NCBI GenBank assembly: GCA_903847975.1
Contig: CAINFC010000166.1
Coordinates: 1-64,000 of the forward strand
From: an uncultured Acidobacteriota bacterium
Lineage (GTDB): Bacteria; Acidobacteriota; UBA6911; CAINFC01
DNA: 64,000 nt
Direction of reading: 5' to 3'
The stretch's first letter is position 1, and the number at the start of each line of letters is the position of its first letter. The notes under the pieces are model-generated. The model was not told the origin of the DNA and ran no database searches. It was given only the letters and a program-made list of their open reading frames with translations. Shown one piece after another: positions 9,073 through 17,691 of this stretch. The translations under genes and the position numbers were made by a program.

Positions 9073-10506
9073 ATGAAAGAAAAGCTTGCCAGCCAGGCGC
9101 CCTGGATCGGTACGGCGCTGATCGGCTCTTTTCTGCTGGCCTGGTGGTTGCTGTATGACCCGGTTGCAGACTGGACCGAAAAGCTTCCGGGGGCCGACAA
9201 CCGCCCAAAAAACATGGCGGAGCTTGCTGCCAAGGTTGAAATCGGCTCCCTTTTTGAAGCTTTCGACGGCATACCCTCTGCCATTACGGGAAGCTGGCCG
9301 CGTTTTCGCGGCGCCGATTTCGACAACATCAGCAAGGAAAAAATCCGCCTGGCCGAGCGCTGGGGCGACCAGGGGCCCCGCCGCCTCTGGTCGGTGGAGC
9401 TGGGCGAAGGGCACGCCGGTCCGGTGATCGGGCACGGCCGGGTCTATCTGCTCGATTATGACGAGAAAAAGCGGGCCGATATCCTGCGGTGCTTTTCCTT
9501 TGACAGCGGACGGGAGATCTGGCGCCGGGGGTATCCTCTCTTCCTGAAGCGCAACCACGGCATGTCGAGGACGGTCCCGGCGCTCCGCGACCGCTACGTG
9601 GTTTCCATCGGTCCCAAATGCCACGTCATGTGCGTGGATGCCGAGAGCGGAGCCTTCCGCTGGGGATTGGACCTGGAAAAGGATTACGGTGTGGAAACCC
9701 CGCTCTGGTACACCGGCCAGTGCCCGCTGATCGACCAGGGGACTGTGGTGCTGGCCATCGGCGGAAAATCGCTGCTCATGGGAATCGACCTGGAAACCGG
9801 CCAGATCCGCTGGCAGACGCCCAATCCCAAAGGTTGGAAAATGTCCCACTCCTCGGTGATCCCGCTGACCGTCGGCAGCAGGAAAACCTACCTTTACAGC
9901 GCCATCGGCGGGATTGTGGGCGTATCCGCCGAACCTTCGTCCGCCGGGCAGCTGCTGTTCGAGAGCGAGCTTTGGAACCATAACGTCATCGCTCCTTCGC
10001 CCGTTCCGGTGGGCGACGGCAAAATCCTTTTTACTGCCGGCTACGGCGGCGGCAGTATGATGCTCGACATTTCCGAGGAGGCCGGCGGGTTCTCGGTAAA
10101 AGCGCTGCAGAAGCTGAAACCCGACGAGGGGATCGCCTCGGAGCAGCAGACTCCGATTTACTACCAGGGATATCTTTTTTCGATTCTGCCCAAAGATGCC
10201 GGGGCCTCCCGGAACGAGTTTGTCTGCTACCATCCCGACGACTGCCGCAAGGCGGTCTGGTCCAGCGGGAAAACCAACCGCTTCGGCCTGGGGCCCTACC
10301 TGGTGGCCGACGGAAAATTTTTTCTGCTGAGCGACGAGGGCGTGCTGACCCTGCTCAAAGCCGGATCCAGGGAATACGTGGCGCTGGCCCAGGCCAGGGT
10401 GCTGGAGGGGGTTGATGCCTGGGGGCCGCTGGCCATTGTCGCCGGAAGAATGCTGGCCCGCGATTCGCGGCAGATGGTTTGTTTGGATCTGCGGGCGGAG
10501 TCCTGA
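9073..10506 (+). CDS. Membrane-anchored PQQ-like beta-propeller protein
   Basis: About 477 residues from the ATG at 9073 (GGGAC lies just upstream); a GTG at 9043 with AGGA would add ten residues. One N-terminal membrane segment (WIGTALIGSFLLAWWLLY, about residues 10-27) anchors a periplasmic propeller. The propeller opens with SWPRFRGADFDNIS, the typical start of this subfamily, and carries blades such as CFSFDSGREIWRRGY, CVDAESGAFRWGLD and GIDLETGQIRWQTP. It ends 3 bases before the NHL-protein gene, indicating an operon. A role as docking scaffold or periplasmic partner of the downstream Fe-S chain is inferred from position only. Confidence 0.8.
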   Translation: MKEKLASQAPWIGTALIGSFLLAWWLLYDPVADWTEKLPGADNRPKNMAELAAKVEIGSLFEAFDGIPSAITGSWPRFRGADFDNISKEKIRLAERWGDQGPRRLWSVELGEGHAGPVIGHGRVYLLDYDEKKRADILRCFSFDSGREIWRRGYPLFLKRNHGMSRTVPALRDRYVVSIGPKCHVMCVDAESGAFRWGLDLEKDYGVETPLWYTGQCPLIDQGTVVLAIGGKSLLMGIDLETGQIRWQTPNPKGWKMSHSSVIPLTVGSRKTYLYSAIGGIVGVSAEPSSAGQLLFESELWNHNVIAPSPVPVGDGKILFTAGYGGGSMMLDISEEAGGFSVKALQKLKPDEGIASEQQTPIYYQGYLFSILPKDAGASRNEFVCYHPDDCRKAVWSSGKTNRFGLGPYLVADGKFFLLSDEGVLTLLKAGSREYVALAQARVLEGVDAWGPLAIVAGRMLARDSRQMVCLDLRAES

Positions 10507-10509
10507 GCG

Positions 10510-11529
10510 ATGAGCCATAAAGATGCCGGAATGGGGAAGGTCCTGACCGCGGGAATCCTGTTTCTCTCGCTGGCCGGGGTGATTTACTTCGGCTTCCTGG
10601 CGCTGCGGGACGAGCCGCGGCCGGGAGCGAAAAATCCCTTCGAATACGATATCGAAAGCTACAAAAAAAAGGATGCCACGCCGAATTTCCACCGGGAGGT
10701 ACAGCGAATCACATTGGATTTCGCGCTGCCCCGGGCCCTGGCCGTCGCCGGGAATGGAAAGGTTTATGTCGCCGGAGATCAGGCCGTGGCCGTTTTTAAT
10801 GCGGATGGAACGGCGGCCGGCCGAATAGACATTCCGGGGCCGGCCCGCTGCCTGGCGGCGGATGCCGAGGGAACGCTTTACCTCGGCTTGGGAGACCGCC
10901 TGGCGGTTTACGATTCCGCCGGCCGCCCGAAAAGCGAGTGGCCCTCGCTCGGAGAAAAAGCGGTGCTGACTTCCGTGGCGTTGTCGCGGGCCCACGTTTA
11001 TGCCGCCGATGCCGGCAACCGGATCGTCTGGAAATACGACCGGCAGGGCAAGTTGCTGGGCCGGATCGGGGAGAAAAACGAGAGCCGGGACATCCCCGGT
11101 TTCATCATTCCCAGCCCGTTTTTTGATGTGGCCGTCGACCCGGACGGCTTTCTGTGGGCCGCCAACACCGGCCGACATTCTCTGGAAAACTATACGGAGG
11201 GCGGCGACTTCCGCACCAGCTGGGGGGAATCGGGGATGGACTGGCCGCAGTTCTGCGGGTGCTGTAATCCGTCCCACTTCGTGATTCTGAGCGACGGGTC
11301 GGTGGTCACCAGCGAAAAGGGTATAGCCCGGGTCAAGGTATACAACCGCATCGGCAATCTGGTTTCGATCCTGGCTGGACCGGAGGAATTTCAGGAGGGA
11401 ACCGTCGGGCTGGATCTCGCTCGGGACGGCAGCGACCGGATCTACCTCCTGGATCCTCCCGGCCGCCTGGTGCGCATCTTCGTAAAAAAGGGAGAGGCGC
11501 CGGCCGCCGGCGATGGGAGGAAGCCGTGA
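10510..11529 (+). CDS. Membrane-anchored NHL-type beta-propeller protein
   Basis: 339 residues: one N-terminal transmembrane helix (VLTAGILFLSLAGVIYFGFLAL, about 10-31) and a periplasmic propeller of NHL-like repeats (KVYVAGDQAVAVFNADG, HVYAADAGNRIVWKYDRQGK, GFLWAANTGRHSLENY). A striking Cys cluster, PQFCGCCNPSHF, sits between two blades; adjacent Cys residues in an exported protein suggest metal or heme contact, or a disulfide. GGAG precedes the ATG, and the gene starts 3 bases after the previous stop. It probably works with the Tat-exported ferredoxin encoded 49 bases downstream (inference from operon). Confidence 0.78.
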   Translation: MSHKDAGMGKVLTAGILFLSLAGVIYFGFLALRDEPRPGAKNPFEYDIESYKKKDATPNFHREVQRITLDFALPRALAVAGNGKVYVAGDQAVAVFNADGTAAGRIDIPGPARCLAADAEGTLYLGLGDRLAVYDSAGRPKSEWPSLGEKAVLTSVALSRAHVYAADAGNRIVWKYDRQGKLLGRIGEKNESRDIPGFIIPSPFFDVAVDPDGFLWAANTGRHSLENYTEGGDFRTSWGESGMDWPQFCGCCNPSHFVILSDGSVVTSEKGIARVKVYNRIGNLVSILAGPEEFQEGTVGLDLARDGSDRIYLLDPPGRLVRIFVKKGEAPAAGDGRKP

Positions 11530-11578
11530 GAAGAAGCCAAATACAAACTCGTAAAAGAAACGATAGGGGTGGGGGATT

Positions 11579-12175
11579 ATGAAGGAACTAAAAACCGATT
11601 CTTCTTCCACGCGAAGGAACTTTCTGCGCAGCGGGCTGCGCCTTACGGCGGCGGCGGCGCTCTGCGGGACCGGCGCCGTCCTGGTGCGCAAGGCCTCCTC
11701 GCAGGAGATGGTCTGGCAGCTGGATCCCGCGCTTTGCATCCAGTGCGAGCGATGCGCCACCGGCTGCGTGCTGCCGCAGTCGGCGGTCAAGTGCGTGCAC
11801 TCCTACTCCATGTGCGGCTACTGCGACCTGTGCAGCGGCTACCTGCAGCCCGGGGCCCGGGCGCGCGACACCGGGGCCGAGAGCCAGCTGTGCCCCACCG
11901 GAGCCATCCGCCGGAAGTTCGTGGAGCCTCCTTACTTCGAGTACACCATCGACGAGGAGCTCTGCATCGGCTGCGGCAAATGCGTCAAGGGATGCGGCGC
12001 CTTCGGCAACGGCTCGCTGTATTTGCAGGTTCGGCACAATCTGTGCGAGAACTGCAACGAGTGCTCCATCGCCCGGGCCTGCCCCTCGCAGGCCTGGCGG
12101 CGCGTTCCGGCCCATCAGCCCTACCTGCTGCGGGGGGACGAGGGGCTGCGCGGGAAGCGCGACGGGAAAGCTTAG
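11579..12175 (+). CDS. Tat-exported 4Fe-4S polyferredoxin
   Basis: 198 residues with a twin-arginine leader (STRRNFLRSGLRL). The mature protein carries Cys motifs for about four 4Fe-4S clusters: CIQCERCATGC with a later C; CGYCDLC with a later LCPTGAI; CIGCGKCVKGC; and CENCNECSIARACP. This layout resembles NapG and other exported electron-transfer ferredoxins. A periplasmic electron carrier that receives electrons from, or gives them to, the NapH-like membrane protein encoded 13 bases downstream is the natural reading. The start is set by the GGGGG tract just upstream and by the Tat motif. Confidence 0.88.
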   Translation: MKELKTDSSSTRRNFLRSGLRLTAAAALCGTGAVLVRKASSQEMVWQLDPALCIQCERCATGCVLPQSAVKCVHSYSMCGYCDLCSGYLQPGARARDTGAESQLCPTGAIRRKFVEPPYFEYTIDEELCIGCGKCVKGCGAFGNGSLYLQVRHNLCENCNECSIARACPSQAWRRVPAHQPYLLRGDEGLRGKRDGKA

Positions 12176-12188
12176 CCGGAGGTATTCT

Positions 12189-13562
12189 GTGCTCAAAGGG
12201 TATTCCTATATGTTTCCATCCGCCCGGACCGGCGCCGCCCTGGCGATCCTCTGCTGGCTCGGCGGTGCCTGGGCGGCCTGGGCGCAGATCAAGGAGCGGT
12301 TTCCCAAGCCCGATTTCCAGTCCGGATATATCCGCCCGGACCTGCAGACGCCGGCGCCGCGATCCATGGCCTGGGAGATGGCTGACATTGCCGTTCTCGC
12401 CGCCGCACTGGCCGCCGCCACCTACCTGGCTCACCGCACCCGCAGCCGTCGATCGATTTTCCTGCTGATGATTTTTTCCCTGCTCTACTTCGGATTTTTC
12501 CGCGAAGGATGCGTATGCCCGGTCGGCTCGGTCCAGAATGTCTTTCTGGCCCTGTTTACTCCCGGTTATGCCGTGCCGTTCACGGTGATCGCCTTTTTCC
12601 TGCTGCCCCTGGCGTTTGCCCTGCTTTTCGGCAGGACTTTCTGCGCTGCCGTCTGTCCGCTGGGGATGATGCAGGACGTCGTGATTCTGAAGCCGGTACG
12701 CATCCCGGGCCGGCTGGCGGATATCCTGGGCGCCATTCCCTATATTTATCTGACTCTCACACTTCTTTTTGCCGCCACCGGGGCCACATTTCTGACCTGC
12801 CGGCTCGACCCCTTCGTCGGCTTCTTCCGTTTCGGCGCCACCTTCCCGCTGGTTTTGTTCGGGATTTCGATGCTGGTCCTGGGAACCGTGGTGGCCCGCC
12901 CCTACTGCCGCTTTCTCTGCCCCTACGGAGTGCTGCTCGACTGGATGTCGAAGCTCTCCTGGCGGCATGTGAAAATCACGCCCGGCGAGTGCAACAACTG
13001 CCGGCTCTGCGAGGATTCCTGCCCCTTCGGGGCGATCCGCACGCCGGTGCTGGAATCGCCGCCTCCCGTCGGGCGGATGGAGGTCCGCCGGCTCGCGATG
13101 CAGTTCCTGCTGCTGCCGGCCGTGGTTCTCGCCGCCGGCTGGGCCGGCGCTGAGCTTCACCTGGTCCTGGCCCGCATGCACCCGGTCGTTTCCCTTGCCG
13201 AAGAGGTGCTGGCCCATGATGCCGGTAAGAGCGGCGAGGTCAGCGATCCGGTAAAAGCCTACCGAGCCAGCGGCAAACCTCTCGCCGAACTGCTATCCGA
13301 GGCCGATGCCCTGCAGGGCCGTTTCCGGACCGGCGGCTGGCTGGCGGGCGGATTTCTGGGATTGGCCTTTGCCTGGAAGCGGATCCATCTGCTGGTTCGC
13401 CGGAAATCGCCCTGGTACGACCTGGACCGCGGCGCCTGCTTCAGCTGCGGCCGATGTTTCTCCTACTGTCCCTATGAAAAAGTCCGGCTGGGACTGATCC
13501 CCCCGGACGCCGTTCCGGAGCCGCCGGAAAATAACAACCTGAATGGGAAAAACCATGCCTGA
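12189..13562 (+). CDS. NapH/NosR-like membrane polyferredoxin
   Basis: 457 residues, starting at GTG 12189 with a near-perfect GGAGG six bases upstream. It has at least six hydrophobic segments and three CxxxCP-type motifs (FREGCVCPVGSVQ, FCAAVCPLGMMQD, YCRFLCPYGVLLDW) characteristic of NapH, NosR and CcoG-like proteins. There are two ferredoxin motifs: CNNCRLCEDSCPFGAI after the central helices and CFSCGRCFSYCPYEKV at the C-terminus. It probably carries electrons across the inner membrane between cytoplasmic or quinone donors and the exported ferredoxin. A second membrane domain between the two ferredoxin motifs is longer than in NapH. The stop codon overlaps the next start by 8 bases. Confidence 0.87.
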   Translation: MLKGYSYMFPSARTGAALAILCWLGGAWAAWAQIKERFPKPDFQSGYIRPDLQTPAPRSMAWEMADIAVLAAALAAATYLAHRTRSRRSIFLLMIFSLLYFGFFREGCVCPVGSVQNVFLALFTPGYAVPFTVIAFFLLPLAFALLFGRTFCAAVCPLGMMQDVVILKPVRIPGRLADILGAIPYIYLTLTLLFAATGATFLTCRLDPFVGFFRFGATFPLVLFGISMLVLGTVVARPYCRFLCPYGVLLDWMSKLSWRHVKITPGECNNCRLCEDSCPFGAIRTPVLESPPPVGRMEVRRLAMQFLLLPAVVLAAGWAGAELHLVLARMHPVVSLAEEVLAHDAGKSGEVSDPVKAYRASGKPLAELLSEADALQGRFRTGGWLAGGFLGLAFAWKRIHLLVRRKSPWYDLDRGACFSCGRCFSYCPYEKVRLGLIPPDAVPEPPENNNLNGKNHA

Positions 13563-15345
13563 GGATCGAAAAACGCTGTCCGTTTCGCCGGGAGCCGCGC
13601 CGGCCTCCGACTCCCTGCTGCAGGCCGCCCGCCGAACGGCCGTCGTGGCGGCGGTTCTGGCTGCGATTCTGAGCACGCTCATGACCGCCCACTACCTGCA
13701 GACCCGGTCCGCCGATCCGCTTAAGAGCCAGGCGCTCGCCCGGCTGATGCTCCAGCTGCGCGACAACCCCGAGGACGCCGCCCTGAAGGAGCAGATCCGG
13801 GCCCTGGACCTGCTGGCCCGCCGGGCCTACTTCCTCAACCAGTGGCAGATCCGGACCGGCAGCTTTTTGCTGTTTGCCTTTCTGCTGGTTTTTCTGGCCT
13901 CCATGAAAATTATCCACTCCCGGCGCCTGGCCCTGCCGGATCTGGGGCGGGAGCCCGGGGGGGGCAGCTACTGGGAGGAGAAGCTTCTGGCCCGCCGGTA
14001 TCTCCTTTTGCTCGGCACAGGCCTGGGTCTGGTGGCCGTGGCCCTGGGCCTGGTTTCGGAAAGCGAGCTGAAAAAGTACGGGAGCCTGTCCGCGCGCCGG
14101 GAGCCCGCCGGCCCGCCGGGCGCGACGGCCGGTCCGGATCCAGTCGCCTCGCCCAAACAGGCGGCCTCCGCTTTTCCCGGCCTGGAAGCCTTGCAGCAGA
14201 ACTGGCCCGGCTTCCGCGGCCCGGACGGGAACGGGGTGGCTTATGCGGCCGGTGTTCCCGCCGAATGGGACGGGCGTTCCTCCAAAAATATTCTATGGAA
14301 GGTTCCGGTACCCCTGCCCGGGAAAAACTCTCCGGTGGTGTGGGGCAGCCGGCTCTTCCTGTCCGGGGCGGATAAGAAATCGGAAGTAGTCTTCTGCTTT
14401 GACCGGGAGTCAGGGAAAATCCTCTGGCAATCGGAGCTGAAGGATATTCCGGGAGCGCCCGCGGAGCCCCCGCGGATTTCCGAGGATACCGGATATGCGG
14501 CGCCGACCCTCGCCGTGGACGGCCGGTTCGTCTGCGCGGTGTTTTCCACAGGCAATGTCGGCTGCTTTGACATGGACGGGAAAAGGATCTGGGCCCGAAA
14601 CCTCGGGATTCCGGATAACCACTACGGTCACGCCTCCTCGCCGCTGATTTTCGAAGACCTGCTCCTGGTTCCCTTTGACCAGAACTCCGGCGGGCGGCTG
14701 GTGGCGCTGCGCGTCGGCGACGGCAGCCCGGCTTACGAAAAGCGCCGCGAAGTGCAGATCTCCTGGGCTTCTCCGATCCTGGCCCGCACCCCGGCCCGGC
14801 CGGAGCTCGTGCTGAGCGCCAATCCGCTGGTCGCCGCCTACGACCCCCGCACCGGGGAAGAGCTCTGGCAGGTGAAGTGCATGTCCGGCGAAGTGGGCCC
14901 GTCACCCGCCTATGCCGACGGGATGGTGTTTGCGGTCAACGAATATGCCCGGCTGGCGGCCATCCGGTTGGGGGCCAAAGCGGAAATGGCCTGGGAGTAT
15001 CTCGAGGACCTGTCTTCGGTTTCCAGCCTGCTGGCCACCCGGGATTACGTTTTCAATGTGGCCAGCTACGGGGCGGTGTCCTGCTTTCAGGCCAAAACCG
15101 GCGAGCGCCACTGGATCCACGATTTTCCCAACGGCGTCTACTCCTCGCCGGTCCTGGCGGGCGGCCTGGTCTACATGATTGACATCAACGGCATCACCCA
15201 CATTTTCAAGGCGGACAAAACCTTCCAGCCGGTGCGCAGCAACGAGCTGGGGGAAAAAACCTTTACCGTGCCGGCTTTCATGCCCGGACGCATCTATATC
15301 CGGGCGGAAAGCAACCTCTACGGCATCGGGGAAAAAAGTTCCTGA
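13555..15345 (+). CDS. Membrane-embedded PQQ-like beta-propeller protein with three N-terminal helices
   Basis: About 596 residues from ATG 13555 (an in-frame ATG at 13543 lies inside the previous gene). Three membrane segments occupy about residues 20-40, 100-120 and 145-165, with a charged segment between the first two. A PQQ-like propeller follows; it starts with NWPGFRGPDGNGVAY and has blades such as CFDRESGKILWQSE, CFDMDGKRIWARN and CFQAKTGERHWIHD. The layout suggests a periplasmic propeller held on a membrane hairpin that could pack against the NapH-like protein. No cofactor ligands are recognisable. It overlaps its upstream neighbour and ends 3 bases before the NuoE/F fusion, so it is firmly inside the operon. 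Confidence 0.8.
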   Translation: MPEDRKTLSVSPGAAPASDSLLQAARRTAVVAAVLAAILSTLMTAHYLQTRSADPLKSQALARLMLQLRDNPEDAALKEQIRALDLLARRAYFLNQWQIRTGSFLLFAFLLVFLASMKIIHSRRLALPDLGREPGGGSYWEEKLLARRYLLLLGTGLGLVAVALGLVSESELKKYGSLSARREPAGPPGATAGPDPVASPKQAASAFPGLEALQQNWPGFRGPDGNGVAYAAGVPAEWDGRSSKNILWKVPVPLPGKNSPVVWGSRLFLSGADKKSEVVFCFDRESGKILWQSELKDIPGAPAEPPRISEDTGYAAPTLAVDGRFVCAVFSTGNVGCFDMDGKRIWARNLGIPDNHYGHASSPLIFEDLLLVPFDQNSGGRLVALRVGDGSPAYEKRREVQISWASPILARTPARPELVLSANPLVAAYDPRTGEELWQVKCMSGEVGPSPAYADGMVFAVNEYARLAAIRLGAKAEMAWEYLEDLSSVSSLLATRDYVFNVASYGAVSCFQAKTGERHWIHDFPNGVYSSPVLAGGLVYMIDINGITHIFKADKTFQPVRSNELGEKTFTVPAFMPGRIYIRAESNLYGIGEKSS

Positions 15346-15348
15346 GCG

Positions 15349-17691
15349 ATGGAAGATCTGAACCAGGAAGTGGACCGGATCGTTGCCGGCATCGGGAGCG
15401 CGCCCTCCGATGTGATTGCCATTCTGCATGCCATCCAGAAGCGCTATCACTATCTTCCCGAGGAGGCGCTGCGCAGGGTCTGCCGGACCACCCGCATTCG
15501 CCCGGCGGATATGGCCGGCGTGTCTCGCTTCTACACCCAGTTCCGGCACTCGCCGGTCGGGCGTCACATGATCCGCATCTGCAACGGCACCGCCTGCCAC
15601 GTCAAGGGGGCGGAGCGGGTCTTCGAGTCCTTTCACCGCGAGCTGGGGCTGGAGGGGAGCGAGGACACGGACCGCGACGGCCAGTTCACCCTGCAGAAAG
15701 TGGCCTGCCTGGGCTGCTGCACCCTGGCTCCGGTGGTGCAGATCGACCAGGTGACCTACGGGCACGTGCAGCCCGAGTCGGTGCACGGAATCCTGCACGA
15801 GTTTCTTCACCGGCCCGCAGGCCATGGGCCGCCGCACGGAGCCCCGGCCGAGGATCCCGGCGGCCATGGGGAAATCAAAATCGGTTTGGGCTCCTGCTGC
15901 ATCGCCGGCGGAGGGGAAAAGGTGCGGGAGGAGCTGGTCCGGTGCCTGCAGGAATCGGAGGCCCATCCGCGCGTCAAGCGGGTCGGATGCGTCGGCATCT
16001 GCCACCGCACGCCGCTGATCGAAATACACCCGGAAAAGGGCCCGTCCGTTCTTTATGACCGCGTCCGCCCGGAAGAGGTGGCCGGGATTGTCCGGCGCCA
16101 CTATCCGCCGCTGTCTCTGCCGCGGCGTTGGAAGAACCGCGCCGTCCACTACATGGAAAGACTGCTGGGCGATTCCGGATCCGCTCCGGACTGCCGTCCT
16201 CCGATGGATGTCCGCGATCCGGCGGTGGATGCCTTTCTCGGCCGCCAGGAGCACATCGCCACCGAGCACCTGGGGCAGATGGATCCCTTGGACATGCAGG
16301 ATTACTTGGATCATGAGGGTTTTCGCGCCCTCCGCCGGGCTCTGGGGGAGATGGCCCCGGAGGAGGTCGCGGAGTGCATCCGCCGGAGCGGCCTGCGGGG
16401 GCGCGGCGGGGCCGGCTTTCCCACCGGGGAAAAGTGGCGGGTGGTTCGCGGCTCGGCCGATCCGGTGCGCTACGTGATCTGCAACGGGGACGAGGGGGAT
16501 CCGGGCGCTTTCATGGACCGCATGATCCTGGAGTCTTACCCCTTCCGGGTAATCGAGGGGATGATCCTGGCGGCCTATGCGGTCGGCGCCCGGGAGGGCT
16601 TTTTCTACATCCGCGCCGAGTACCCCCTGGCGGTGGCCCGCGTCCGGGAAGCCATCCGGCTGTGCCGGCAGGAGGGCTGGCTCGGGGAAAACATTCTCGG
16701 CAGCGGCTTTTCGCTGGATCTGGCTATCCGCGAAGGAGCCGGGGCCTTCGTCTGCGGCGAAGAAACCGCCCTGATCGCCTCCGTGGAAGGGAAGAGAGGG
16801 ACGCCCCGTTTTCGGCCGCCCTATCCGGCTCACCAGGGGCTGTGGGGGCATCCCACGGCAGTCAACAACTGCGAAACCCTGGCGGTGGTGCCCTGGATTA
16901 TCCGCAACGGAGCGGAGTCCTTCCGGACGCACGGCACGGAAAAAAGCCGGGGATCCAAGGTTTTTTCCCTGGCCGGCAAGATCGTGCGCGGCGGGCTGAT
17001 CGAGGTCCCGCTGGGCATCACCATTCGCGAAATCGTGGAGGATATCGGCGGCGGTATGGAGCCGGGCCGGCGCTTCAAGGCGGTGCAGATCGGCGGGCCC
17101 TCCGGCGGCTGCCTGCCGGCGGAGATGGCCGACACCCGCGTAGACTACGAAGAGCTGACCGGGGCCGGAGCCATGATGGGTTCCGGCGGCCTGCTGGTCA
17201 TGGACGACACGGACTGCATGGTCGACATCGCCCGCTATTTCCTGGATTTCACCTGCCATCAGTCCTGCGGCAAGTGCACCTTCTGCCGCATCGGCACCCA
17301 GCACATGCTGGAAATTCTCGAGGACCTCTGCGCCGGGCGCGCCCACCGGGACGATTTGCAGAAGCTGGAGGAAATCGCCCGGAACACCCGGCAGGGAAGC
17401 CTCTGCGGGCTGGGAAAAACCGCTCCCAACCCGGTTCTGACCACCCTGGCCTACTTCCGCGGGGAGTACGAAGCGCACCTCCGCGGGAAGTGCCCCGCCG
17501 GACGCTGCAAGGCCCTGATCCGCTACTCGATCAACGGCTCGTGCATCGGCTGCACCCTCTGCGCCCAGCGCTGTCCGGCGGATGCCATACCGATCGAGCC
17601 CTACCGCCGGCACCATATCCGCCAGGAGCGTTGCACAAAATGCGATATCTGCCGCGAGGTGTGCCCCGCGGGTGCGGTGGAGGTCGGATGA
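15349..17691 (+). CDS. NuoE-NuoF-ferredoxin fusion, NADH-linked flavo-iron-sulfur subunit
   Basis: 780 residues, a fusion of modules that are usually separate. Residues 1-155 are NuoE-like with 2Fe-2S ligands in CNGTACHVKG and CLGCCTLAP. Residues about 173-255 are a second thioredoxin-like 2Fe-2S domain (GSCCIAGGG, CVGICHRTP) as found at the N-terminus of HydB-type NuoF proteins. Residues about 300-715 are the NuoF core, with the FMN/NADH motifs GRGGAGFPTGEKW, CNGDEGDPGAF and GAGAFVCGEETAL, and the 4Fe-4S motif SCGKCTFCRIGT plus a later Cys. Residues about 720-780 are a 2x4Fe-4S ferredoxin (CIGCTLCAQRCP, CTKCDICREVCP). It should oxidise or reduce NAD(H) with internal electron transfer. Such subunits occur in electron-bifurcating hydrogenases and formate dehydrogenases, but no such catalytic subunit is encoded here. 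It overlaps the next gene by ATGA. Confidence 0.93.
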   Translation: MEDLNQEVDRIVAGIGSAPSDVIAILHAIQKRYHYLPEEALRRVCRTTRIRPADMAGVSRFYTQFRHSPVGRHMIRICNGTACHVKGAERVFESFHRELGLEGSEDTDRDGQFTLQKVACLGCCTLAPVVQIDQVTYGHVQPESVHGILHEFLHRPAGHGPPHGAPAEDPGGHGEIKIGLGSCCIAGGGEKVREELVRCLQESEAHPRVKRVGCVGICHRTPLIEIHPEKGPSVLYDRVRPEEVAGIVRRHYPPLSLPRRWKNRAVHYMERLLGDSGSAPDCRPPMDVRDPAVDAFLGRQEHIATEHLGQMDPLDMQDYLDHEGFRALRRALGEMAPEEVAECIRRSGLRGRGGAGFPTGEKWRVVRGSADPVRYVICNGDEGDPGAFMDRMILESYPFRVIEGMILAAYAVGAREGFFYIRAEYPLAVARVREAIRLCRQEGWLGENILGSGFSLDLAIREGAGAFVCGEETALIASVEGKRGTPRFRPPYPAHQGLWGHPTAVNNCETLAVVPWIIRNGAESFRTHGTEKSRGSKVFSLAGKIVRGGLIEVPLGITIREIVEDIGGGMEPGRRFKAVQIGGPSGGCLPAEMADTRVDYEELTGAGAMMGSGGLLVMDDTDCMVDIARYFLDFTCHQSCGKCTFCRIGTQHMLEILEDLCAGRAHRDDLQKLEEIARNTRQGSLCGLGKTAPNPVLTTLAYFRGEYEAHLRGKCPAGRCKALIRYSINGSCIGCTLCAQRCPADAIPIEPYRRHHIRQERCTKCDICREVCPAGAVEVG

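Noticed and set aside
8908-11790. 960-codon open frame on the minus strand
   Set aside because: Lies antisense to three well-supported plus-strand genes; its translation is low-complexity (Gly, Arg, Pro, Gln) with no domain motifs, as expected from GC-rich codon bias.
14902-17616. 904-codon minus-strand open frame
   Set aside because: Antisense shadow of the NuoE/F fusion and the preceding propeller gene; no recognisable motif.
16374-17687. Upstream extension of the GltD-like frame
   Set aside because: This part overlaps the NuoF coding region and reads as Arg/Gly-rich noise; the ATG at 17688 overlapping the NuoF stop is the credible start.
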